A stretch of DNA of 64,000 nt from contig JALQCY010000003.1 of assembly GCA_023241745.1 (NCBI GenBank), positions 372,001-436,000 of the forward strand. Reading direction: 5' to 3'. The first letter of the stretch is position 1, and the number at the start of each line of letters is the position of its first letter. The DNA comes from Isoptericola peretonis. Lineage in GTDB: Bacteria > Actinomycetota > Actinomycetes > Actinomycetales > Cellulomonadaceae. A program made the translations under genes and the position numbers. Shown one piece after another: positions 22,880 to 31,522 of the stretch. The notes under the pieces were generated by a model. It worked only from the letters and a program-made list of their open reading frames with translations, was not told the DNA's origin and ran no database searches.

Positions 22880-23554
22880 TCAGCCGAGCAGCCAGTGGTG
22901 CCGCAGCATCTCGGTGGCCTGTCCGGTGTCTTGGATGCGGTGCCCGGCTCCTTCGACTGTGAGGTGGCGCGCGCCTTCGGCGGCCAGCGCCGCGGCTGTC
23001 TCTTCATACAGCGGACTCCAGCCGCCCGTGATGACAAGCGTCCTCGCGGGCAGGCCGCGCTCGGATCTGAGGCCCATGCCCCACGGTGTCCGCAGCGCCC
23101 GCAGACGCGCGACACGCTCCTCCAGCACATCGTCGGGCAGATCCGGAGGAGCGAATCCCATCCCGGCCCCGAACCGTCGCGAGAACTCGGGCGTCGACAC
23201 AGACGGGTCGGTCGCAACCTCGAAGACCGGTGCCATGGCAGCGATGTGCTCCTCGACCGCCGGCATCCCGCGGGCAAGGTCGAAGCAGGCCGGCTCAAGG
23301 AGCGCCAGCGACGACACGAGAGATGGCGCCAACTGTGCAGCCAACAGCGCCGCGTTCGCGCCGTACGAGTGCGCCACCACATGCCCACCGCCAGACTCAC
23401 GAAGCCAGTTGGCGGCCCGCTGAGCGTCGCTGAGGGCGTCGTCCGCGACACCGTCCCGCGGTAGGAAGAACCACTCTGGATCAGCTATCGCGGCTTGCTC
23501 GGGCCAGGCGTCAGCGCCAGCCTTCCCAGCGCCGTGGATGAAGAGGACTCGCAC
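22880..23554 (-). CDS. Alpha/beta hydrolase
   Basis: 224 aa. VRVLFIHGAG is the first strand and oxyanion region, AHSYGANAALLAAQL contains the nucleophile elbow (HSYGA, a GxSxG variant with His in place of the first Gly), and GAGHRIQDTG supplies the catalytic His. The substrate is unknown. GTG 23554 was chosen because the fold starts there; longer forms up to 23710 are possible but contain no folded domain. It is flanked on both sides by GTGCGAGTTCC elements. Confidence 0.82.
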   Translation of the reverse strand: MRVLFIHGAGKAGADAWPEQAAIADPEWFFLPRDGVADDALSDAQRAANWLRESGGGHVVAHSYGANAALLAAQLAPSLVSSLALLEPACFDLARGMPAVEEHIAAMAPVFEVATDPSVSTPEFSRRFGAGMGFAPPDLPDDVLEERVARLRALRTPWGMGLRSERGLPARTLVITGGWSPLYEETAAALAAEGARHLTVEGAGHRIQDTGQATEMLRHHWLLG

Positions 23555-23719
23555 CGGCAAGATTGTGCCGGAAATACGTCCTTCCGAGGAATCGTGCATC
23601 AGATGCACGAAAACGAGGGTGACCTCCGGTGAAGCGATCAGAGCCGATCGATCTGGGCACACCCACGACGGCGGGGAAAACGTCTGCTGACCTGCAAAAG
23701 AAGTCGCCATCGCACACAG

Positions 23720-23957
23720 GTGCGAGTTCCTGCATCAGATGCAACTCGCACTAGTCCATCGCTGATAACCCGTGTTGTGACGAAAATGTCCCGACGCCAG
23801 AGAGCTCGCCAAGGAACCGCATGGGCAGCATTTCGACACGACCGGAGAAGCCCTCCGTGGGTGTGCTTGGTGGGACTCCCGAGCTGTGCCCGGCGAACCT
23901 TGGTTCCGCCCGTAGGAGCAGGTCAGCGGATTCCCGGTATCACCCACGTGACGTGAC
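23720..23957. other. Hairpin and gene-free stretch upstream of the hydrolase
   Basis: GTGCGAGT (23720) pairs with ACTCGCAC (ending 23751), and inside it TGCAT-CAG-ATGCA forms a second stem. TGCATCAGATGCA also occurs at about 23597-23609, so two copies flank the region where the hydrolase promoter should lie; they could be operators. The rest, 23752-23957, has no gene that I recognise and ends in CACGTGACGTGAC leading to the 77-bp repeat. Confidence 0.5.
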
Positions 23958-24034
23958 GGGGGTTCCCGGGTAGTCGGGAGCCCACATGACGGAAAGTCCC
24001 GGTCGAGTTCAACTCGGCCGGGACTTTCGTCGTT
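23958..24034 (+). repeat. 77-bp direct repeat, copy 2 (right island boundary)
   Basis: Same orientation as 14796-14872 and identical except for one base in the hairpin loop. The hairpin lies 29 bp beyond the stop of the minus-strand epoxide hydrolase gene, so it may act as its terminator. Upstream sequence (about 23925-23957) also resembles 26420-26455. Confidence 0.85.
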
Positions 24035-24062
24035 TCTGAGGTCGACGGCCGACCCGACGCTT

Positions 24063-25175
24063 TCAGCGCAGCCTGCGGAAGAACCCGCGGATGTCGTCGA
24101 CCAGCAGGTCGGGCGCGTCGTGCGCCGCGAAGTGGGAACCGGTGTCGTAGACGTTCCACGACACGATGTTCTTGTGGTCCCGCTCGGCGAACGCGCGGAT
24201 CGAGTGGAAGTCCCAGGCGAAGTTAGCCAGCCCCAGCGGCACGGTGGTCGGCTCGGTCGGCTTGTCCGTGGCGTGGAAGTCCTCGTAGTAGAGCCGCGCG
24301 GACGACGCCGCCGTGTTGGTGAGCCAGTAGATCATCGTGTTGGTGAGCACGTAGTCGGGGTCGAGGTTCGGACCGAGCAACTGCGCGTTCCAGCCGAGCT
24401 GTCCCACCGGCGAGTCCGCGAGCGCGTGCGAGAGCGTCTGCGGGGCGGTCGACTGCAGCTTGTCGTACGCACCGCCGTTCTCCAGCCACCACGCCAGGAA
24501 CTCGACGTTCTTCCGGTCTTCCGGCGACAGGTTCTCCAGCTCGGCGGGATCGCCGGAGGGGAACGAGAAGACCTGGGTCACGTGCACCCCGAGGACGTGT
24601 TCGGGGTCGCAGCGCCCGACCTCGGGCGAGATGAGGGAGCCGCCGTCGTTGCCGTGAGCGCCGTACTGCTCGTACCCGAGGCGGTGCATCAGCTCGGCCC
24701 ACGCCTTCGCGATCCGGTACCGGCTCCAGCCCCGGTCGGTGGTGTGGCCCGAGAAGCCGAAGCCGGGCACCGACGGGATCACCAGGTGGAAAGCGTCGGC
24801 CGGGTCGCCGCCGTGGGCTCGCGGGTCGCTCAGGCGGTCGATCACGTCCAGGTACTCGACGACCGTCGTCGGCCAGCCGTGCGTCAGCAGCAGGGGAGTC
24901 GCATCCGCCTCGGGAGAGCGGACGTGCATGAAGTGCACGTTCTGCCCGTCGATGGTCGTGGTGAACTGCGGGTACCGGTTGAGCCGCGCCTCCCAGGCGC
25001 GCCAGTCGTACTCCTCGCGCCAGCGCCGGACCAGACCCTGCAGGTAGTCGAGCGACACGCCGTAGTCGGCGCCGCCGTCGGGCAGCTCGTTGGTCCAGCG
25101 CACGCGGGAGAGGCGCTGGTCGAGGTCATCGAGGTCGGCCTGGGGGATGTCGATGCGGTACTCGTTGATGTCCAT
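24063..25175 (-). CDS. Epoxide hydrolase family protein
   Basis: 370 aa alpha/beta hydrolase with the epoxide-hydrolase N-terminal domain (EYRIDIPQADLDDLDQRLS and WREEYDWRAWEARLNRYPQF). HGWP is the oxyanion motif, GAHGNDGGS carries the nucleophile Asp, a cap domain follows with LSPEDRKNVEFLAWWLENGG, and the C-terminal GSHFAAHDAPD supplies the catalytic His. It opens epoxides to diols in the cytoplasm. ATG 25175. It is divergent from a WYL regulator that probably controls it; the gap holds a palindrome at 25199-25215. Confidence 0.94.
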   Translation of the reverse strand: MDINEYRIDIPQADLDDLDQRLSRVRWTNELPDGGADYGVSLDYLQGLVRRWREEYDWRAWEARLNRYPQFTTTIDGQNVHFMHVRSPEADATPLLLTHGWPTTVVEYLDVIDRLSDPRAHGGDPADAFHLVIPSVPGFGFSGHTTDRGWSRYRIAKAWAELMHRLGYEQYGAHGNDGGSLISPEVGRCDPEHVLGVHVTQVFSFPSGDPAELENLSPEDRKNVEFLAWWLENGGAYDKLQSTAPQTLSHALADSPVGQLGWNAQLLGPNLDPDYVLTNTMIYWLTNTAASSARLYYEDFHATDKPTEPTTVPLGLANFAWDFHSIRAFAERDHKNIVSWNVYDTGSHFAAHDAPDLLVDDIRGFFRRLR

Positions 25176-25198
25176 GGATCCAACTCTTCCGGCCCATG

Positions 25199-25215
25199 AG
25201 GAAGACTTGCTTCCT
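25199..25215. promoter_or_regulatory. Putative operator between epoxide hydrolase and WYL regulator
   Basis: AGGAAG-ACTTG-CTTCCT is a 6-bp dyad with a 5-nt spacer in the 62-bp divergent gap. It is a plausible binding site for the WYL regulator; this is position and symmetry only. Confidence 0.45.
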
Positions 25216-25237
25216 GATGGAATGCGAATCTTGGGCC

Positions 25238-26209
25238 ATGTCGGAAACCTCTGCGCGGCTCCTGCGCCTGCTCTCGCTCCTCCAGCTCCCGCGCGACTGG
25301 GCCGGTCCTGAGCTGGCCCAGCGGCTCGGGGTGAGCGGGCGGACCGTGCGCGCCGACGTCCAGCGTCTGCGGGACCTCGGCTATCCGGTCGTGGCCACAC
25401 GCGGGAACGTGGGCGGCTACCGCCTCGGCGCGGGTGCGAACCTGCCGCCGCTGCTGCTCGACGACGACGAGGCGGTAGCGGTCACCGTCGGACTCCGCAC
25501 GGCCACGGGTGGCGCCATCGCGGGGATCGAGGAGGCGTCGCTCCGGGCGCTGGCCAAGCTGGAGCAGGTGCTGCCATCCCGGCTGCGCCGCCGGGTCAGC
25601 ACGCTGCAGACCTATACGGTGCCTGTGCCCCGCGACGACACGGGACCGACCGTCGACACGGAGGTCCTGATGGCGCTTGCCGCCGTCTGCCGCGACCGCG
25701 AGCGGCTCCGGTTCGACTACGCGGACAACTCCGGCGCGGCCACCGTCCGCGCCGTCGAGCCGTACCGGCTGGTGAACTGGGGCCGCCGCTGGTACCTCTT
25801 CGCGTGGGACCTGGACCGGGACGACTGGCGGACCTTCCGTGTCGACCGGATGCGGCCGCGCATCCCTACCGGACCGCGGTTCGCCCCGCGGGAGCTGCCC
25901 GACGACGTCGCGGCGTACGTGTCGAGCCGGGTCTCCGCCGCCGCCTGGCGATACCGGACGCGAGTCACCGTGCACGCCCCTGCCGAGGTGGTGGGGATGC
26001 GGATCAGCCCGGCGGTGGGCGTCGTCGAACGCATCGACGAGCAGACGTGCGTGCTGGACACCGGAGCCGACACCGTGGAGACGCTCGGCGCGTACCTGGG
26101 ACTGCTCGACGCGGACTTCGACGTCACCGGACCGCCGGAGCTCGTCGCATACCTCCGCCGTCTGACCGCGCGCTACGCGCGCTCGACCCCACCCACCCCC
26201 GACCGGTGA
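25238..26209 (+). CDS. YafY/WYL-domain transcriptional regulator
   Basis: 323 aa. The N-terminal HTH_11/DeoR-like domain (SARLLRLLSLLQLPRDWAG then LAQRLGVSGRTVRADVQRL) is followed by a wing with RGNVGGYRLG, the WYL domain (RAVEPYRLVNWGRRWYLFAWD) and the WCX C-terminal extension. WYL domains bind ligands or nucleic acid to control HTH activity. ATG 25238 starts the conserved MSETSARL. Divergent placement suggests it controls the epoxide hydrolase gene and itself. Confidence 0.94.
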   Translation: MSETSARLLRLLSLLQLPRDWAGPELAQRLGVSGRTVRADVQRLRDLGYPVVATRGNVGGYRLGAGANLPPLLLDDDEAVAVTVGLRTATGGAIAGIEEASLRALAKLEQVLPSRLRRRVSTLQTYTVPVPRDDTGPTVDTEVLMALAAVCRDRERLRFDYADNSGAATVRAVEPYRLVNWGRRWYLFAWDLDRDDWRTFRVDRMRPRIPTGPRFAPRELPDDVAAYVSSRVSAAAWRYRTRVTVHAPAEVVGMRISPAVGVVERIDEQTCVLDTGADTVETLGAYLGLLDADFDVTGPPELVAYLRRLTARYARSTPPTPDR

Positions 26210-26820
26210 GTGCTGGACATGTGCCCCAACGCTTCGCGTACCCCGTTCTCGTGCGCCCGCTCCGGCTCGTAGACCGAGGCTATGGTCATCGGGTCGCCGA
26301 CTACCTCGGCGACCTTGGGCAGAGGGCATCCAGCTCCTAGAAGTCGAGCGGAGTGTGCCTAGACGGCCGATCTGGGTGAGCCTGGCACCGGATGCCCTAG
26401 CCGCGGACGTGCTGGTCAGCGAGTTTCCGGAACCACCCACGTGACGTGACGTGACGTGAGGAGGGTTTCGGCTTCAGGGCCGGAACACCTTCGGAAAGTC
26501 CCGGTCAGGTTCTCCTGGCCGGGACTTTCTGCGTTCCGGGCGGCGCGATCCGGCCAACGTGAGGCGGCGCGAGACCTGTTTCCTGTCGTCGAACCTGGTG
26601 AAGCTGGGTCTTGTGGGCCGCGGGAGGCGTTCGACGGCGCGACTGTGCGCGGCGCGGGCTGGGCTGCGCGATGCCGTGGTGTCGGTTGTCGCCAGTTGTC
26701 TGGTGTCGTCGGGGCGGTCCTCGGCGATGTCGGCGCGCTGACCGGGTGGCTCGGCCCACGGTTCGGGCTGGTCGTGCTGCGGTCCGACCGACTGTGAGGG
26801 ACGGACATGTGCCCGAGGTG
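26210..26820. other. 610-bp gene-free stretch with repeat-family sequence
   Basis: No convincing gene. 26420-26455 resembles the sequence just before copy 2 of the 77-bp repeat and contains four tandem CGTGA units (about 26440-26459). A 16-bp hairpin (26494-26509 with 26514-26529) of the same AAAGTCCCGGTC family as the 77-bp repeat follows. The remainder, 26530-26820, is GC-rich with long open frames on both strands but no recognisable product. Confidence 0.6.
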
Positions 26821-27189
26821 TTACCCCTCTGCCGCCACAACCCAGAAGGGCCCGGACTCGCACCCGTTGCTCGACGCGAACTCGGGCCACTCGTCGTGGG
26901 CGCCGCCAGGGAGCGACACCTGGTCACCCTCGGCGGGAAGGTCGGCATCCTCCGGGAAGACCGGCGTGTAGACCGTCCCGCTGTCGTTCTCTTCGACAAC
27001 CAGACATCCGTCGGCCACGCGGGCGGTACCGCTCAGCAGCGCATCGTCGCCACCCGACCCTCCTGACGCATACTCGGCATGCGCCACGTCCGTCCCGGCG
27101 CCTGTCGACGGCTCCTCAGTTCCGCAAGCCGCGAGTACTGCTCCGCCCGACACGACGGCCAGTACCACTGCGAGGGTTCGTCGCCTCAT
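26821..27189 (-). CDS. Small lipoprotein
   Basis: 122 aa. The signal sequence MRRRTLAVVLAVVSGGAV ends in a lipobox LAAC, so the protein is probably lipid-anchored outside the membrane. The mature part is acidic, with a Gly/Ser-rich linker (YASGGSGGDD) and a small domain containing DGCLVVEENDSGTVYTPVFP and NGCESGPFWVV; its two cysteines may pair. No named family recognised. GAAGGAG precedes ATG 27189. Confidence 0.85.
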   Translation of the reverse strand: MRRRTLAVVLAVVSGGAVLAACGTEEPSTGAGTDVAHAEYASGGSGGDDALLSGTARVADGCLVVEENDSGTVYTPVFPEDADLPAEGDQVSLPGGAHDEWPEFASSNGCESGPFWVVAAEG

Positions 27190-27358
27190 CGACTCGGTCT
27201 CCTTCTCGCTAGTAGAGCGCTACGCCTGTGGGCAGCCTGTGGATCTTCGAGTAGATGGCACGGCCGCTCACGCTTCCCTCGTGAATGCCACCAGGGCTCT
27301 TCCCCGCGACGAGGTGATCGAAGTGATCTTGCCGCAGGCCCAACCCCACACCGTGAAG

Positions 27359-27396
27359 AGAAGGTCCCGGTCAGGTTCTCCTGACCGGGACCTTCT
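27359..27396. terminator. 17-bp perfect hairpin terminator
   Basis: AGAAGGTCCCGGTCAGG (27359-27375) pairs perfectly with 27380-27396 around loop TTCT. It lies 17 bp beyond the end of the minus-strand hydrolase gene at 27413. It belongs to the same sequence family as the hairpins at 14831, 23992 and 26494. Confidence 0.75.
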
Positions 27397-27412
27397 GCGT
27401 GGGGCCCTGGAC

Positions 27413-28135
27413 CTACTGCTCGGACAGGTAGGTGATCGCCTCGGTGATCAGGTCGGCGACCGCTCCGGGCTGCGACACCATCACCGAGTGGGACGCGCCG
27501 GGGACCTCCTTGATCGAGACGGCCCCGGCCCGCTCAGCCATGAACCGCAGACCCTCGACGGGGATGTTCTTGTCCGCGTCGCCGAAGACGAACCATGACG
27601 GCAGCGACTTCCATGCGGGAGTCTCCGCAGGCTGCGGCTCGCCGAGGGCATAGTCCCTGATCGGGCGCTGCGTGCGCGCCTGGACCGCGGCGTCTGCGGG
27701 CGGGACGTCGGCGGCGAACTGGCCAGGGAACAGGTCACGGTCCACGACGAGGTCGTGGGTCCCGTCGCCCAGGGGGTACGGCCGCACCGTCTCGCCGAGG
27801 GTGCTTCCGGGGAACCGACCGGTCAGCTCGAGGGCGTTCTCCCCGTGATCGGGTGCGAACGCGGCGACGTAGACCAGACCGACCACGGCGGGGTTGTCCA
27901 CAGCCGCCTCGGTGATGACCGCGCCGCCGTAGGAGTGGCCGACGAGCAGGACGGGCCCCCCGACCCCGTCGACGGCCCGACGCACGTTCTCCGCGTCGGT
28001 GGTGACGCTGCGCAGCGGGTTCGGCGTGGCGACGGCGGACACTCCGGCGTCGGTGAGCCGGGGAATCACGCCGGACCAGCTGGCGGACTCGGCGAACGCG
28101 CCGTGGACCAGGACGACGGTGACCTCTTCGGACAT
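27413..28135 (-). CDS. Alpha/beta hydrolase
   Basis: 240 aa. VTVVLVHGAFAESASWSGVI is the typical start of this family (pyrethroid/ester hydrolase-like EstC group), VGHSYGGAVITEAA is the nucleophile elbow GHSYGG, VYVAAFAPDHGE is the following strand, and GASHSVMVSQP supplies the His. GAAGGAGC precedes ATG 28135. It follows the chloroperoxidase-like gene by 42 bp, probably as the second gene of an operon. Confidence 0.92.
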   Translation of the reverse strand: MSEEVTVVLVHGAFAESASWSGVIPRLTDAGVSAVATPNPLRSVTTDAENVRRAVDGVGGPVLLVGHSYGGAVITEAAVDNPAVVGLVYVAAFAPDHGENALELTGRFPGSTLGETVRPYPLGDGTHDLVVDRDLFPGQFAADVPPADAAVQARTQRPIRDYALGEPQPAETPAWKSLPSWFVFGDADKNIPVEGLRFMAERAGAVSIKEVPGASHSVMVSQPGAVADLITEAITYLSEQ

Positions 28136-28177
28136 CGGTGGTGCTCCTTCGTGGGTCGGGGTCATGGGCGTCGGCGG

Positions 28178-28999
28178 TCAGCGGGCCAGGAACTCGAGGA
28201 TGTCGGCGCCGAGCGCCGTGCGGAAGTCGCCGTAGATGCCGTGCGGCGCACCCGGATAGACCTTCAGGGTGCCGTCCTTCACCAGCTCGACGGATCGGAG
28301 CGCGGCGGCACCGATCGGCACGATCTGGTCGTCGTCACCGTGCGCGATGAGGATCGGCACGTCGAGAGCCGTGAGGTCGTCGGTGAAGTCCGTCTCGGAG
28401 AAGGCCTTCACGCAGTCGTACGCGGCGGCCAGGTTCACGAGCATGCCCTGGCGCCAGAAGTCGTCCTTCGCCCCCTGGGACACGGCCGCGCCCTCGCGGT
28501 TGGCTCCGAAGAACGACTCGGCGAGGTCCTGATAGAACTGCGAGGCATCGTTCAGCACACCTGCACGGATGCCGTCGAAGACGCTGATCGGCAGCCCGCC
28601 CGGGTTCGTCTCGGTCTGGACCATGAGCGGGGGTACGGCACCCACCGTGACCACGCGGGAGACCCGCCCGGCGCCGTGCTGCGCTGCGTAGCGCACCACT
28701 TCTCCACCGCCGGTGGAGTGGCCGATCACGACGAGGTCGCGCAGGTCGAGCGCCTCCACCAGCTCCGCGAGGTCGCGGGCGTACGTGTCCATGTCGTTGC
28801 CCGTCGACGTCTTCGAGGAACGACCGTGACCTCGCCGGTCGTGCGCGATCGCCTGGAAGCCGGCATCCGCGAGCAGCTTCAGCTCGACCTGCCACGCGTC
28901 CGAGCTGAGCGGCCAGCCGTGGCTGAACAGGACGGGCTGACCCGAGCCCTGTGTCGTGTAGTAGATCTCCGTACCGTCGGAGGTCGTGATGTAGGGCAT
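28178..28999 (-). CDS. Alpha/beta hydrolase, non-heme chloroperoxidase/arylesterase type
   Basis: 273 aa. MPYITTSDGTEIYYTTQGSG followed by LFSHGWPLSSDAW is the hallmark of cofactor-free haloperoxidases. GHSTGGGEV holds the nucleophile Ser, AHGDDDQIVPI the Asp and GAPHGIYGD the His. Enzymes of this family hydrolyse esters and, with acetate and peroxide, form peracids. Full family length. It is divergent from the XRE/NB-ARC regulator gene at 29157. Confidence 0.94.
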   Translation of the reverse strand: MPYITTSDGTEIYYTTQGSGQPVLFSHGWPLSSDAWQVELKLLADAGFQAIAHDRRGHGRSSKTSTGNDMDTYARDLAELVEALDLRDLVVIGHSTGGGEVVRYAAQHGAGRVSRVVTVGAVPPLMVQTETNPGGLPISVFDGIRAGVLNDASQFYQDLAESFFGANREGAAVSQGAKDDFWRQGMLVNLAAAYDCVKAFSETDFTDDLTALDVPILIAHGDDDQIVPIGAAALRSVELVKDGTLKVYPGAPHGIYGDFRTALGADILEFLAR

Positions 29000-29156
29000 G
29001 GAATGATCCTCTGCAGCTGATGTGGGCCGGCTGATGCGCCGGAGAGCGCGTCCGTACGGTCGAGCGCGACCGGTCGCGAACGCCCACCCCCCACCTCATC
29101 GCGACGCGGGGCATGCCACCAGGCAGAAAGCAGGCAGAAATGCGAAATCACCTCCG

Positions 29157-31427
29157 GTGAACCGACCCCGCACGCTGGGCGAGGAGCTTCGTCGGCTCCG
29201 CCTGTCGGCCGACCTCACCCTCGAGGCTCTCGCCGAGCGGTCGGGGGTGAGCGTCCGGACGATCGGTGACATCGAGCGGGGTGTCAGTGCCGCTCCTCAT
29301 CGACGGACCGTCGACGCGCTCGCGCGCGGGCTCCGGCTCGGCTCCTCGGACCGTGAGGCGCTCCTGCGGGAGTCCCGCGCCCGCCGAGCCGTCCCCGCGC
29401 AAGGGCCACGAGCCTCGGCGGTCGCGCCCCATCGGGTCTGGGACTTCAGCGGTCGAGAGCGAGAGATCGCCGAGATCACGTCGTTCCTCTCCCCGCCCGG
29501 GGACGGCCGGGTCGCACCGGTGGTGATCTCCGGTCTGGCAGGGATCGGCAAGACCACCACCGCGCTCGAGGCCATCCACCGCCTCGAGCGTGCCGGGCGT
29601 CCGGTCTTGTTCCTCGACCTCGACGGTCTGAGCCCGTGCCCCCTCACCCCGATCCAGGTGATCGGCGCCTTGCTGCGCCAGGTTCCCGGTGCCGGCGATG
29701 CGGTACCGAGAACCCTCGACGACGCGGTGCGCCGATGGCGCACCGTGACCGCGGAGAGGTCGGTGACCGTCCTGCTGGACAACGCCGATTCGGAACGCCA
29801 GATCCGACCCGTGCTCACGGTGCACGGCGACAGTGCGGTCGTCGTCACGTCGCGACGCGCGCTCGCCGGGCTGGAAGGAGTGCGGCGGATCACGCTCGGA
29901 CCCCTCCGGCCGGAGGAGAGCGTCGAGCTGCTGGCAAAGATCATCCCCGCGGACCAGCGCGATGCCGGCGACCTGCGCGAGCTCGCCGAGCTCTCCAGCC
30001 ACGTCCCGCTCGCGATGCGGATCGCGGGGAACCGGATCGCCAGCACACCCGCGGTCCACGCCGGCGACTTCTCGGCCCGTATCCGGTCGGCGGAGAACCG
30101 CATCAGGATGCTCGTGGCCGGCGATCTGGCGGTCGAGGCAGCCTTCACGCTGTCCTACGAAGACCTGGAGCCTCCCGTCGCGACGCTGTTCCGCTCCATC
30201 TCGGTGATCGACGCCGGAACCTTCGACGCGCGGATCGCCGCCGCCACCCTCGCGTCCGCCGTGAGCACCGGTGAGGTCGAGGACCGGCTGGACGAGCTGA
30301 CCGACCTGGGGCTCCTGGAAGCCCGGGGTGGCAACCGCTACCACCTCCATGACCTCGTCCGCCTGTTCGCCGGCTCCCGTCAGGTGGCCGCCGACGCCGT
30401 CGACGCTCCCGAGGCGGCGCAGGCGCCACGTGACCGCCTGCGACGCTGGCTGCTCGGGAGCCTGGAGCGTGCCGGCGCCTGGTTCGAACCGGACCGGACG
30501 CCGGCCGGGGCCGGACCGACCGGCGTGGCTTTTGCGGACGCGGCCGCGGCCGACGCCTGGATCCGGCTCGAGGAGCATCACTGGTGGCCGGCGATGCAGG
30601 CGGCGGCCAAGGCCGGCGAGCACGCGCTGGTGGCCGACGTGGCCGACTCGATGCACTGGTTCTCGGAGCTCTGGGCGGACTGGGGACACTGGTCGCAGCT
30701 GTTCGCCCTCGCCGTGGACTCGTCGCGCGCCCTCGCGGACAAGCGCCTCGAGGCCATGCACCTGGGCTACCTCGTGTGGGCCACCGTCGTCGAGACGGGC
30801 GACCGCCTGGAGGGGCTCCGACTTGCGAGGCTCGCCGTCACGGCCGCCGAGGAGTCGGAGGATCACCAGCAGCTGGGCTGGGCGAACTTCTATCTCAGCT
30901 GGATGCTGAACGAGAACGGGCTCGACGGGAGCCTCCCGGTCTGTCGGACCGCGCTGCTGCAGTTCGGCCTCGCCGGCGACAGCGAGGGCACGACCAGTGC
31001 GTCGTCCCTCCTGGGTGACCTCGCGCGCGCGACCGGTGACCACGAGCGCGCGCTCGCCGAGTACCGAGCGGCGTACGACGACGTGCAGGCCGGCGCGCCG
31101 ATCTCCACCCTCGCCAAGACGTTGCTGGTCAGCACCCTGCACTTCAGGATGTCCGAGGCCCTCGTCGCTCTCGACCGGCCCGTGGAGGCGATCGAAGCCG
31201 CTGATCGCGCCATCGCCGTGGCGGAGGAGGTGCGGGGCCTCACGCTCGTGCGGATCTCTCTGCGGGCCCGGGCGATCGCGCACCTGGCGACCGGGAACGG
31301 CCGGGGCGCCCGGTCGGACATCGAACGAGCGCTCGAAGGGCTCGACGCGACGTCGTCCGGCGGAGTGAACACCGCGTTCCGCGACTCTCTGATCCCGCTG
31401 CTGGAAAGGGCCGGACAGCTGCCCTGA
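29157..31427 (+). CDS. XRE-HTH/NB-ARC/TPR transcriptional regulator (STAND ATPase)
   Basis: 756 aa. The N-terminal XRE HTH (LGEELRRLRLSADLTLEALA then GVSVRTIGDIERG) is followed by an NB-ARC ATPase with Walker A SGLAGIGKTT, Walker B-like VTVLLDNADS, sensor VVVTSRR, an SHVPLAMRIAG GxP-type segment and the winged MHD-equivalent region (YHLHDLVRLFA). About 300 residues of TPR-like helices form the C-terminus. Such STAND regulators couple ligand-driven oligomerisation to transcription. GTG 29157 begins at the HTH; an out-of-frame ATG lies at 29140. A GGCAGAAA direct repeat (about 29122-29139) lies just upstream. The adjacent divergent hydrolase operon is the likely target. Confidence 0.92.
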   Translation: MNRPRTLGEELRRLRLSADLTLEALAERSGVSVRTIGDIERGVSAAPHRRTVDALARGLRLGSSDREALLRESRARRAVPAQGPRASAVAPHRVWDFSGREREIAEITSFLSPPGDGRVAPVVISGLAGIGKTTTALEAIHRLERAGRPVLFLDLDGLSPCPLTPIQVIGALLRQVPGAGDAVPRTLDDAVRRWRTVTAERSVTVLLDNADSERQIRPVLTVHGDSAVVVTSRRALAGLEGVRRITLGPLRPEESVELLAKIIPADQRDAGDLRELAELSSHVPLAMRIAGNRIASTPAVHAGDFSARIRSAENRIRMLVAGDLAVEAAFTLSYEDLEPPVATLFRSISVIDAGTFDARIAAATLASAVSTGEVEDRLDELTDLGLLEARGGNRYHLHDLVRLFAGSRQVAADAVDAPEAAQAPRDRLRRWLLGSLERAGAWFEPDRTPAGAGPTGVAFADAAAADAWIRLEEHHWWPAMQAAAKAGEHALVADVADSMHWFSELWADWGHWSQLFALAVDSSRALADKRLEAMHLGYLVWATVVETGDRLEGLRLARLAVTAAEESEDHQQLGWANFYLSWMLNENGLDGSLPVCRTALLQFGLAGDSEGTTSASSLLGDLARATGDHERALAEYRAAYDDVQAGAPISTLAKTLLVSTLHFRMSEALVALDRPVEAIEAADRAIAVAEEVRGLTLVRISLRARAIAHLATGNGRGARSDIERALEGLDATSSGGVNTAFRDSLIPLLERAGQLP

Positions 31428-31522
31428 GACAACGACCCTTGTCCCGAGTGAGACGTGTCTCCCTCGGGACGGGACGACGTCGCGAATACCATCGTCCGTG
31501 CCTCCGACCTGAGGGAGACGTG

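Noticed and set aside
14796..24034. Prophage
   Set aside because: No structural, replication or lysis genes; too short and mixed in gene strand.
26456..26797. Small protein gene in the gap after the WYL regulator
   Set aside because: Starts inside the hairpin repeat, lacks a ribosome binding site and any family resemblance.
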